Under the pieces are notes generated by a model. That model was given only the letters and a program-made list of their open reading frames with translations, had not been told where the DNA came from and made no database searches. Below, piece by piece: positions 23,179 to 30,917 of a stretch of DNA of 39,616 nucleotides. A program made the translations under genes and the position numbers. This DNA comes from Competibacter_A sp003527885 (lineage in GTDB: Bacteria; Pseudomonadota; Gammaproteobacteria; Competibacterales; Competibacteraceae), in assembly GCA_035442025.1 (NCBI GenBank), contig DAORPQ010000020.1, forward strand, positions 1 through 39,616, read 5' to 3'. How positions within the stretch are numbered: position 1 is the stretch's first letter; each line of letters opens with the position of its first letter.

Positions 23179-23508
23179 TTGGTGCGGCCCCGCGCTCAAA
23201 TCGCGTAAAACCCGGCGCTCATCCCATCCGCGATCAGGTCATGCAGGTGGTGGGGGAACTCTATTACTTCTACATTTTCAGCTATTGCGCTTTTCGTTGG
23301 GATGGACGGCGACCGGCGTGGATGCGGTGGCGGCCTCCGGTGCGGTAGCGGCCTGTTCGAATAACATGGGCGTTGGCTTGGGCGAGACGGCGGCGGGTTT
23401 TAGTGTGCCGAACGGCGCGGCTACCGGGTTGATATCGCCGGTTGTGCGGGTCGGGTGGCTGGAAATTTTTCCCTGTTGTCGCTATTTCTGCCAGACTTTT
23501 GGAAGTGA
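23179..23508 (+). pseudogene. Decayed C-terminal fragment of a second trkH
   Basis: This stretch aligns codon by codon with the last ~110 residues of the intact trkH downstream (residues 423-532, DNA 24790-25122). Frame pieces in order: LVRPRAQIA; then, after a 1-base deletion near 23204, VKPGAHPIRDQVMQVVGELY and YFYIFSYCAF; after another deletion near 23287, SLGWTATGVDAVAASGAVAA followed by CSNNMGVGLGETAAGF; and after a third near 23472, LLSLFLPDFWK and the same terminal stop position (TGA 23506-23508). The intact protein reads LIRPSAQIA, AVKLGAQPVSDRVMQ, FYYLYIFSYC, LTATGVDLVTAFGSV, CLNNMGIGLGETAVGF and LLLLFLPDFWK. Three single-base deletions make it non-functional. It begins 5 nt after fpr and ends 15 nt before trkH, so it looks like a tandem duplicate whose upstream copy was mostly lost. 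Confidence 0.88.
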
Positions 23509-23523
23509 TGGGGAGCCCTGCGC

Positions 23524-25122
23524 GTGAAAGAAATCGATGCGGACCCGCAACGTGAAGTCGGCCTGTCGCCAGCCGGCGCTTCCTATGAGCCGGGCCGGCC
23601 GGTCGTGACCGGACCGCCGCCACGCCGGGCGGCGGTCGATTGGAAAAAGTGGCGGGTCGAAAGCCGGCGCTCACCGCTCAAGACAGCGCTGTACATGGTC
23701 GGCTTGCTGATGGTCCTGTTCAGCACCACCATGCTGCCGCCGATGGGGGTGGCGTGGTGGTACGACGGTTATGAGGTCGTGCTGCCTTTCGCGAAAGCGA
23801 TGGGCACCATGTTGGGCCTGGGCCTGCTGTGCTGGTTGCCGGTGTGTCGCTACAAGCCCGACCTGCGCAACCGGGACGGCTTCGCCGTGGTGGTGGCGTT
23901 CTGGTTCCTGCTGTCGCTGATCGGCGCGCTGCCGTTCATGCTGTCCACCAACCCGCACGTGCGGCTGGTGGATGCGGTGTTTGAAACGGTGTCCGGCCTG
24001 ACCACCACCGGCGCCACCGTACTGTCCGGCCTCGACGCCATGCCCAAGGCCATCGTCTATTACCGGGCGCAACTGAATTTCCTCGGCGGCATGGGCGTCA
24101 TCGTGCTGGCGGTGGCGCTGCTGCCGATGCTCGGGGTCGGAGGGATGCAGCTCTATAAAGCGGAAACGCCGGGGCCGATGAAAGACGAGAAGCTGACCCC
24201 GCGCATCACCGAAACCGCCAAGAACCTCTGGGTCATTTACGTGGCGCTGAACGGGGTTTGCACGCTGGCGTTCTGGGCGGCGGGCATGAATTTCTTCGAC
24301 GCGCTCTGCCACAGTTTCGCGACCCTGGCGCTGGGAGGTTATTCGACCCACGACGCCAGCATCGGCTATTTCAACAGCCCGGCCATCGAACTGGTCGCCG
24401 GCTTTTTCTCGATCGTGGCGGCGGTCAACTTTGCGCTGTTTTTTCTGGCGTGGCGGGCGCGCAGCCTCAAGGCTATTTTTCAGGATGCCGAATTCAAGTT
24501 CTGCATGGCGGTGTTTGGCGCGATCATCGCAACCACCTGCTTCTATCTGTACCTCAGCGGCAAATTTCCGCCGTGGGAAGCTTTCTACCACGGCTTTTTC
24601 CAGACGGCTTCGGTGATCACCGACAACGGGCTCGGGACTATCGGCTATCCGGCGGACTGGCCGATCTTCGTGCCGCTTTTACTGTTGTTGGGTAGCTTTT
24701 TCGGCGGTTGCGTCGGTTCGACCTGCGGCGGCATCAAGGCGATCCGGTTCCTGCTGCTGTACAAGCAGAGCGTGCGCGAAGCGCGGCTCTTGATCCGCCC
24801 GTCCGCCCAGATCGCGGTCAAGCTGGGCGCCCAGCCCGTTTCCGACCGGGTGATGCAAGCGGTATGGGGTTTTTATTATCTGTACATCTTCAGTTACTGC
24901 TTCTTCTCGCTGGCGCTGACCGCAACAGGGGTGGATCTGGTGACGGCTTTCGGTTCCGTCGCGGGTTGCCTGAACAACATGGGCATCGGGTTGGGGGAAA
25001 CGGCCGTCGGTTTCGCCCCGCTCAACGATACCGCAACCTGGTTGCTGTCGTTGGCCATGCTGATCGGACGCTTTGAAGTATTCCCGCTGTTGTTGCTGTT
25101 CCTGCCGGATTTCTGGAAATGA
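23524..25122 (+). CDS. trkH: TrkH-type potassium uptake channel subunit
   Basis: 532 residues, about 50 longer than typical TrkH because of a hydrophilic N-terminal extension (residues 1-55). Four pore-loop repeats are visible: SGLTTTGATVL, SFATLALGGYSTHD, QTASVITDNGLGTIG and GCLNNMGIGLG, each supplying the filter glycine. A GGCVGSTCGGIKAIR segment belongs to the third-repeat intramembrane region. TrkH is the membrane channel of the Trk system and normally needs the cytoplasmic gating ring TrkA; no trkA is in the window. The GTG start has GGGGAG about 9 nt upstream. Position after the KdpDE-like pair, OadB and fpr suggests a cation-homeostasis neighbourhood. A broken copy of its 3' end lies immediately upstream. 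Confidence 0.95.
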   Translation: MKEIDADPQREVGLSPAGASYEPGRPVVTGPPPRRAAVDWKKWRVESRRSPLKTALYMVGLLMVLFSTTMLPPMGVAWWYDGYEVVLPFAKAMGTMLGLGLLCWLPVCRYKPDLRNRDGFAVVVAFWFLLSLIGALPFMLSTNPHVRLVDAVFETVSGLTTTGATVLSGLDAMPKAIVYYRAQLNFLGGMGVIVLAVALLPMLGVGGMQLYKAETPGPMKDEKLTPRITETAKNLWVIYVALNGVCTLAFWAAGMNFFDALCHSFATLALGGYSTHDASIGYFNSPAIELVAGFFSIVAAVNFALFFLAWRARSLKAIFQDAEFKFCMAVFGAIIATTCFYLYLSGKFPPWEAFYHGFFQTASVITDNGLGTIGYPADWPIFVPLLLLLGSFFGGCVGSTCGGIKAIRFLLLYKQSVREARLLIRPSAQIAVKLGAQPVSDRVMQAVWGFYYLYIFSYCFFSLALTATGVDLVTAFGSVAGCLNNMGIGLGETAVGFAPLNDTATWLLSLAMLIGRFEVFPLLLLFLPDFWK

Positions 25123-25310
25123 CGGCGCTCGCTGATTTTTCGGGCCCGCTCCTTGACCCCCGACAAATAACCGAACAACCAGCGCTCTGGATCATAAAAT
25201 TCACGCCATCCGCCCACATCGGTCGATCGGATACTAAATTTTGGGTACTCCATTTGTCGGCAGCACGAATTAAGCTTTTCGCCCCTTCCACCAGCGAGGC
25301 ATAACGACTC

Positions 25311-27566
25311 ATGGACAGCATCGTTCAGAAACGTATCGGCGTCCTCACCAGCGGCGGCGACGCCCAGGGCATGAATGCGGCGGTGCGCGCGGTGGTCCGT
25401 ACCGCCCTGCATTTCGGCGCCGGTATATATGCCGTCTACGAAGGCTACCAAGGCATGGTGGAAGGCGGTGATCGCATCCGGCCGCTGTCTTGGGACGATG
25501 TCGGCAGCATCCTGCACCGCGGCGGCACCGTCATCGGCACCGCCCGCAGCGCCGAATTCCGCGAACGCACCGGCCGCCTGCGCGCGGCCCGCAACCTGAT
25601 CCAGCACGGCATCGACCGACTGGTCATCATCGGCGGCGACGGCAGTTTGACCGGCGCCGACATCTTCCGCCGCGAATGGCCGGAGCTGGTCGCGGACCTG
25701 TTGAAAAACGGCGAAATCGATGGGGCGACCGCCCAACGCCACCCGGCCTTGATGATCGCCGGGCTGGTCGGCTCCATCGACAACGACATGGTCGGCACCG
25801 ACATGACCATCGGCGCCGATTCCGCCCTGCTGCGCATCATCGAAGCCATCGACGCCATCACCAGCACCGCCGCCAGCCACCAGCGCAGCTTCGTGGTGGA
25901 AGTGATGGGCCGGCACTGCGGCTATCTGGCGCTGATGAGCGCCATCGCCGGCGGCACCGATTACGTGCTGATCCCCGAAAACCCTCCGCCCGACGGCTGG
26001 GAAGCCCAAATGTGCGAACTGTTGCGCAACGGTCGGGCCGCCGGCCGGCGCGACAGCATCGTGGTGGTGGCCGAGGGCGCCATCGACCGCGAAGGCAATC
26101 CGATCAGCGCCGATCACGTGCGTCAGGTGCTGGAGGAACGGCTCGGCGAGGACACCCGCGTAACCATTCTCGGCCACGTCCAACGCGGCGGCACCCCCAG
26201 CGCCTTCGACCGCTGGATGAGCACGCTGCTGGGTTATGCCGCCGTCGAGGAAATGCTTGTGGCCACGCCGGAAAGCGAGCCGCAAATGATCGGCATCCGC
26301 TACAACCGCATCCACCGCGCCCCGCTGATGCAGTGCGTCCAGCAAACCCGCAGCGTCGCCGAAAAAATCACCGCCCAGGATTATGATGGGGCGATGGCGT
26401 TGCGCGGCAGCAGCTTCACCGAAATGTTCCAGATGTTCAAGCGGATGGCCGAGGCGATGCCGAGCGTCGCCTCGCCGGCCCGGCCGCGACGGCTGGCGAT
26501 CATTCACGCCGGCGGGCTGGCGCCGGGCATGAACCCCGCCGTGCGCGCCGCCGTGCGCCTTGGCTTGGATCGCGGCCATACCATGTTGGGCGTGCGCGGC
26601 GGTTTCCAGGGCTTGATCGACGCCAAAATCGAGGAGCTGACCTGGGGCGGGGTCGAGGGCTGGACCGCTTTGGGCGGCGCCGAGCTGGGCACCAACCGCC
26701 AGATTCCGACCTTGGAGCAGTTTTACTCGGTCGGGCGGGCGCTGGAGACCCAACAGATCGACGGCCTGCTGATCGTCGGCGGCTGGGCGGCCTACAAAGC
26801 GATTTACGAGCTTTACCGCGAACGGGAACGCTATCCCGCTTTCAAGATCCCCATGATCTGTCTGCCGGCCACCATCGACAACAACCTGCCCGGTTCGGAG
26901 TTGAGCATCGGCGCGGATACCGCGCTCAACGTGATCGTCGAGGCGCTCGACCGGATCAAACAGTCGGCCACGGCGGCGCGGCGCTGCTTCGTGGTCGAAA
27001 CCATGGGCCGCTTTTGTGGTTATCTGGCGCTGATGAGCGGCTTGGCAGGCGGCGCCGAGCGGGTCTACCTGCACGAGGAAGGCATCACCCTCAAGGGTTT
27101 GCAGGCGGATGTGGAAAGCATGGTCGAAAGTTTTCGCGGCGGGCGGCGGCTTTATCTGGCCATCTGCAGCGAGCGCGCCAACCCGCGCTACACCGTCGAT
27201 TTCCTGAGCCGGTTGTTCGAAGAGGAAAGCCACGGCTGCTTCGACGTGCGCCAAGCCATCCTGGGCCATATCCAGCAGGGCGGCAACCCCTCGCCTTTCG
27301 ACCGCATCCTGGCGACCCGGCTGGCGGCGCGCTGCATCGATTTTCTGACGCGGGAACTGGAGCAAAACTCCACGGAAAGCGCGTTCATCGGCCTGTTCGA
27401 GGGCAAGGTGACCATCTTTCCGCTCAAGCAAATGGCCGACATGGTCGATTGGACTTACCGGCGGCCCCAGGAACAATGGTGGTTGGCGCTGCGCCCGATG
27501 GTGCAAGCCTTGGCGCAGCAGCCCGATGAACCGGAAGATAGCGGAAAACCGGCCGATAGTGTTTGA
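25311..27566 (+). CDS. Tandem (two-lobe) 6-phosphofructokinase, eukaryote-like
   Basis: 751 residues made of two fused PFK-A domains (about 1-385 and 392-751). N-lobe: GGDAQGMNAAVRAVV, GGDGS (108-112, the ATP-type signature), GSIDNDM with catalytic Asp157, TIGADSAL, EVMGRHCGYLA and LGHVQRGGTPSAFDR. C-lobe: AGGLAPGMNPAVRAAVR, GGWAAY (490-495) in place of GGDGS, PATIDNN (519-525), SIGADTALN, ETMGRFCGYLA and LGHIQQGGNPSPFDR. This is the layout of animal PFK, with a catalytic N-lobe and a regulatory C-lobe that has lost the ATP site. Bacterial PfkA is normally one lobe of about 320 residues. The product phosphorylates fructose 6-phosphate in glycolysis; allosteric control by the C-lobe is inferred. 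The gene is monocistronic as far as visible, 188 nt after trkH. Confidence 0.92.
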   Translation: MDSIVQKRIGVLTSGGDAQGMNAAVRAVVRTALHFGAGIYAVYEGYQGMVEGGDRIRPLSWDDVGSILHRGGTVIGTARSAEFRERTGRLRAARNLIQHGIDRLVIIGGDGSLTGADIFRREWPELVADLLKNGEIDGATAQRHPALMIAGLVGSIDNDMVGTDMTIGADSALLRIIEAIDAITSTAASHQRSFVVEVMGRHCGYLALMSAIAGGTDYVLIPENPPPDGWEAQMCELLRNGRAAGRRDSIVVVAEGAIDREGNPISADHVRQVLEERLGEDTRVTILGHVQRGGTPSAFDRWMSTLLGYAAVEEMLVATPESEPQMIGIRYNRIHRAPLMQCVQQTRSVAEKITAQDYDGAMALRGSSFTEMFQMFKRMAEAMPSVASPARPRRLAIIHAGGLAPGMNPAVRAAVRLGLDRGHTMLGVRGGFQGLIDAKIEELTWGGVEGWTALGGAELGTNRQIPTLEQFYSVGRALETQQIDGLLIVGGWAAYKAIYELYRERERYPAFKIPMICLPATIDNNLPGSELSIGADTALNVIVEALDRIKQSATAARRCFVVETMGRFCGYLALMSGLAGGAERVYLHEEGITLKGLQADVESMVESFRGGRRLYLAICSERANPRYTVDFLSRLFEEESHGCFDVRQAILGHIQQGGNPSPFDRILATRLAARCIDFLTRELEQNSTESAFIGLFEGKVTIFPLKQMADMVDWTYRRPQEQWWLALRPMVQALAQQPDEPEDSGKPADSV

Positions 27567-27628
27567 GGCTTGTCACCAAACGGGTAATCTGACATGGCAT
27601 CCGGTCCAATGGTTGAACTGCAAGCGCG

Positions 27629-27799
27629 CGAAAACCCGATCACGATGAGCGGCATCGAGCGACGCCGCCACGCCGAAAAAACGATCAACGTCCGCACCGT
27701 CAAAAACGGCGGCCCGGTGTAATTCAAGGTCACGGCGGTCGCCAGCGGCCAGGACAAACTGCCTTGCAGCAGGCTGGCCGGCGCGGCGTCCCGAGCCAT
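27629..27799 (-). pseudogene. Remnant of an EamA/DMT-family transporter
   Basis: On the minus strand a ~57-codon stretch contains PLATAVTLNYTGPPFLT, followed by WRRRSMPLIVIGF. The first part is very close to the signature of EamA-type 10-span permeases (PLATAVTLNYTSPLF) and the second fits the following helix boundary. Nothing before it (the frame starts abruptly at MARDAAPAS) or after it resembles the rest of a permease, and the frame runs on into the antisense of the phosphofructokinase end. I read it as a small internal remnant of a lost transporter gene. The remaining DNA of this 272-nt gap (27567-27838) shows nothing else. Confidence 0.45.
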
Positions 27800-27838
27800 C
27801 ACTAAGTCATCAACAGGCGCAGCCTACTGCCGGCACGC

Positions 27839-28621
27839 TCATTGGCCCTTTAACGCCCGCCGGAGAATGTCAACCACGGCGTTCACGTCCTCGATGGGAA
27901 TTTGACCCGGCGCGGAGCTTTTCTCGCCCACGGCGAAGCTGACCGAGGAGCCGAACACCCAGCCGAACAACCGGCTGAGCGAACCGTACGCGCCCATCGA
28001 CATGCTGATGACCGGCAGGGAAATCGTGTCGCGCGCCGTCAGGGTCGCTTCCAGTAAGGTCAACACATCCCGCAAACTCCTCGGCATCACCGCAATTTTG
28101 GCGATGTCGGCCCCGGCCTTTTCCATGGCGACGCATTTGGCGACCAGTGCGCCGGCGTCCGGCGTTTCCTGAAAGTTATGGTAGGACCCGATCAACGCGC
28201 AGCCCGTTTCCTCGGCTAAAGCCGCAGCTTGACGGAAATGGCGTTCTCCGACGCTCAATTCATAATCGAACAGCTCCACGCAGCCGGCGCGACAAACCAC
28301 CTCATACATCTCCATGACGCGATCCTCGTCCAGCGGAATGGGGTTACCCCCTTCGCGGATCGAGCGCCGGGTAAAAATCACGGGGATTGCACCGGCTTGT
28401 TCCCGAATCGTCCGAGCCAGCGCCACCACCCGGTCGCCATCGGCGATGCCGGAGAAGAAATCGACCCGCCATTCGAGCAAGTCGGGTCGCTTGGGCAAAA
28501 TCGCGGCCAGCTCGCGGCGAACGTCGGCCTCGTCGGACCCGACCAACGGCGTGCAAATCAGAGGCTCTCGCTCCGAAGCGAGCGTTTTGCGTTTGAGCGT
28601 GATTGGCCTTGAGAATGCCAT
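27839..28621 (-). CDS. aroD: Type I 3-dehydroquinate dehydratase
   Basis: 260 residues, type I (class I aldolase fold). The Schiff-base Lys175 in DIAKIAVMP, catalytic His148 in GSYHNFQETP and the substrate-binding E50-W-R52-D block in DLLEWRVDFF are all present, as are VIFTRRSIREGGN, SMSMGAYGSLSRL and the substrate-closing loop near SSAPGQ. It converts 3-dehydroquinate to 3-dehydroshikimate in the shikimate pathway. Many gammaproteobacteria use the unrelated type II enzyme (AroQ) instead. No other aro gene is next to it. It lies 91 nt downstream of the SDR gene on the same strand and could share its transcript. Confidence 0.95.
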   Translation of the reverse strand: MAFSRPITLKRKTLASEREPLICTPLVGSDEADVRRELAAILPKRPDLLEWRVDFFSGIADGDRVVALARTIREQAGAIPVIFTRRSIREGGNPIPLDEDRVMEMYEVVCRAGCVELFDYELSVGERHFRQAAALAEETGCALIGSYHNFQETPDAGALVAKCVAMEKAGADIAKIAVMPRSLRDVLTLLEATLTARDTISLPVISMSMGAYGSLSRLFGWVFGSSVSFAVGEKSSAPGQIPIEDVNAVVDILRRALKGQ

Positions 28622-28712
28622 CAGTAAATCCGGGCTTATGCCTTCTTGATCTGGGAGCTTAAAACAGCTTGGCTACCGTCCGGCGTTCGCGCGGCTCCAA
28701 GCGCGCTTTTCC

Positions 28713-29558
28713 TCACCGCCGCCCTCCGCCGCCAGCCCGCCGCAAAACCGCATCCAACGCCCGCGCCGGCAACAGCCGACGCAACGCGGCGAACAGATAA
28801 GTTGGTGCGGTCACCGGATAACGAGGGCGTGGTCGGGGGCTTTCCAGCGCGTGAATCACCCGTTTTAGCACCGCTTCCGGCGGCAAGGTAAACGGCGCGG
28901 CCGGGCCGGTCTTGGTCAATCGCGCCTCCATCGCGGCGTACTGTTGCCGGTGCGGGCTGGTGTCGGCGCGGATATGCTGTCGGTAAGCGACATGGGCGTT
29001 GTCGCGAAACCGGCTGAGAATCGGCCCCGGCTCGATCAGACAAACGTGGATGCCGGTACCGACCAACTCCAGGCGCAAGGTGTCGGCCAGACCCTCCAGG
29101 GCAAACTTGCTGGCGACGTAAGCCCCCCGATAGGGAAACGCCACCAGCCCCAACACCGAACTGGTGTAGAGAATGCGTCCGCCGCCTTGCCGGCGCATGA
29201 TCGGGATGAAGTGGTTGGTCAGCTCGTGAGTCCCGAATACGTTGGTCTCGAATTGCTCGCGCAGCGCCGCGCGGCTGACATCCTCCACCGCGCCGGGCTG
29301 GCCGTAGCCGGCGTTGTTGAACAGCGCATCCAAACGCCCTCCAGTCCGCTCCAAAACCGCCAGCGCCGCCTTTTGAATCGAATCGGAGTCGCGCAAATCC
29401 AGTGGCGCGCTTTCCAACCCCTCCGCTTGCAACCGCTCTACGTCCGCCGGTTGGCGGGCGGTCGCGAATACCCGCCAACCGCGCGCCCGCAATCCACGCG
29501 CGACGCACTGGCCGATACCCGTCGAACAGCCCGTGATCAGAATGGTTTTATCGTTCAC
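28713..29558 (-). CDS. Classical short-chain dehydrogenase/reductase (SDR)
   Basis: 281 residues. Rossmann nucleotide-binding motif TGCSTGIG at 9-16, NNAG at 81-84, catalytic Ser134 (in TSSVLG), Tyr147 and Lys151 (YVASK) are all in place. The Arg after the second strand (ATARQPADV) favours NADP(H). The C-terminal part (about 190-281) is longer than in minimal SDRs and ends in a hydrophobic and Arg-rich segment (YLFAALRRLLPARALDAVLRR) that may associate with membrane. The substrate cannot be deduced. Start is GTG at 29558; no in-frame ATG is near. It is divergent from pstS across 237 nt. Confidence 0.9.
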   Translation of the reverse strand: MNDKTILITGCSTGIGQCVARGLRARGWRVFATARQPADVERLQAEGLESAPLDLRDSDSIQKAALAVLERTGGRLDALFNNAGYGQPGAVEDVSRAALREQFETNVFGTHELTNHFIPIMRRQGGGRILYTSSVLGLVAFPYRGAYVASKFALEGLADTLRLELVGTGIHVCLIEPGPILSRFRDNAHVAYRQHIRADTSPHRQQYAAMEARLTKTGPAAPFTLPPEAVLKRVIHALESPRPRPRYPVTAPTYLFAALRRLLPARALDAVLRRAGGGGRR

Positions 29559-29650
29559 CGCAGTTTTAACTTACCACGTTCGCCCGGATAGATTTTTATT
29601 CTTAAAGCAAATTCATAAACTTGAGGAAATTAAACGACACGGATTCCGCA

Positions 29651-29679
29651 TTGCAATAAAATTGTCATATAAATGCAAT
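29651..29679 (+). promoter_or_regulatory. Pho-box candidate upstream of pstS
   Basis: Three 7-bp half-sites, TTGCAAT (29651), TTGTCAT (29662) and ATGCAAT (29673), recur with an exact 11-bp period and AT-rich 4-nt spacers. This matches the Pho-box layout (CTGTCAT half-sites every 11 bp) bound by PhoB. The site is about 117 nt before the pstS start. A suitable -10 element downstream is not clear. The phoBR genes are not in the window. Confidence 0.5.
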
Positions 29680-29795
29680 ATAACAGCCGCCATCGCATTG
29701 TACTTTCAGCGCATGGCTTCCGGTTGATCCTTCACTATTGAAACGGACGCCGATGCGTTTTTTTATTGCTAACGAACTGTTATCGGAGGCTTTTC

Positions 29796-30842
29796 GTGAT
29801 CAAGCACCCACTTGCGTTCGCCGTGGCGGCGGCCTTGACGTTGGCCGGGGCCGGTCAAGCCCAATCCGCCCGCGACTATATCAGCGTCGTGGGCTCGTCC
29901 ACGGTTTATCCCTTCACCACGGCCGTCGCCGAACAGTTCGGCAAGGCCAACGCCAATTTCAAAACCCCCAAGGTCGAATCGACCGGCACCGGCGGCGGTT
30001 TCAAGCTGTTCTGCGGCGGGGTCGGCGTCCAACACCCGGACATCAGCAACGCCTCGCGGGCGATCAAGAAATCCGAGGTCGAAACCTGCGCCAAAAACGG
30101 CGTGACCGACATCGTTGAAATCAACATCGGTTTCGACGGCATCGTGCTGGCCTCCTCCAAGAAGAACCAGCCGATGCCATTGACCATCAAGGATATCTGG
30201 CTGGCGCTGGCCAAGGAAGTGCCCGACCCGGCCACCGGCAAGCTGGTGATGAATAACTTCAAGACCTGGAAAGACATCAACCCGGCACTGCCGGCCAACA
30301 AGATCGAAGTGCTGGGACCGCCGCCGACTTCCGGCACCCGCGACGCCTTCGTCGAACTGGTGATGGATCACGGCTGCAAGGAGTTCGAGGCCATCAAGGC
30401 GCTGGAAAAGAGCGATGAGAAAAAGGCCAAGGCGGCTTGTCAGACCATCCGGGAGGACGGCGCCTTCATCGAGGCCGGCGAGAATGATAACCTGATCGTC
30501 AACAAGCTGGTCGCCAACCCCAACGCGCTCGGCGTGTTCGGTTATAGCTTCCTGGAGGAGAATCTCGACAAGATTCAGGGCGAGACCATCAACGGCGTCG
30601 CGCCGAGCTTCGAGAGCATCGCCGACGGCAAATATCCGGTGTCAAGACCGCTGTTCGTGTACGTCAAGAAGGCTCACGTCGGCGTGATCCCCGGCATCAA
30701 GGAATTCGTCGCCGAGTTCACCAGCGAGAAAGCGGTCGGCGATGACGGTTATCTCGGTAAAAAGGGCTTGATTCCGCTGCCGGACGACCAGCGCAAACAA
30801 GTCGCGGCCAACGCCAACAGCCTCAAGACCCTGAGCCCGTAA
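29796..30842 (+). CDS. pstS: PstS, periplasmic phosphate-binding protein
   Basis: 348 residues from a GTG with a strong GGAGG site 6-7 nt upstream. The N-terminal signal peptide (MIKHPLAFAVAAALTLAGAG, cleavage after AQSA or nearby) directs export. The mature part begins RDYISVVGSSTVYPFTTAVAEQF and has phosphate-binding loops GSSTVYPF, GTGGGFK and, near residue 180, PTSGTRDAFVELV. It belongs to the longer PstS/SphX-like group with CGGVGVQHPDISNASRAIK. It captures phosphate for the PstCAB transporter. It is the first gene of a pst-phoU operon preceded by a Pho-box candidate. A GC palindrome (30882-30893) between pstS and pstC might stabilise or partly end the pstS message. Confidence 0.95.
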   Translation: MIKHPLAFAVAAALTLAGAGQAQSARDYISVVGSSTVYPFTTAVAEQFGKANANFKTPKVESTGTGGGFKLFCGGVGVQHPDISNASRAIKKSEVETCAKNGVTDIVEINIGFDGIVLASSKKNQPMPLTIKDIWLALAKEVPDPATGKLVMNNFKTWKDINPALPANKIEVLGPPPTSGTRDAFVELVMDHGCKEFEAIKALEKSDEKKAKAACQTIREDGAFIEAGENDNLIVNKLVANPNALGVFGYSFLEENLDKIQGETINGVAPSFESIADGKYPVSRPLFVYVKKAHVGVIPGIKEFVAEFTSEKAVGDDGYLGKKGLIPLPDDQRKQVAANANSLKTLSP

Positions 30843-30917
30843 TCCGAGCGTTCCCCGCGTCGCCCGCGCGCTGACTTTTCAGCCGCCGGCGGCGCTTTCG
30901 TGTTTTGGTGGAGCTTC

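Noticed and set aside
30882..30893. GCCGCCGGCGGC palindrome between pstS and pstC as an attenuator
   Set aside because: Only a 4-bp stem remains once a loop is allowed, and no U-run follows. It is suggestive of differential pstS expression but not enough to call.
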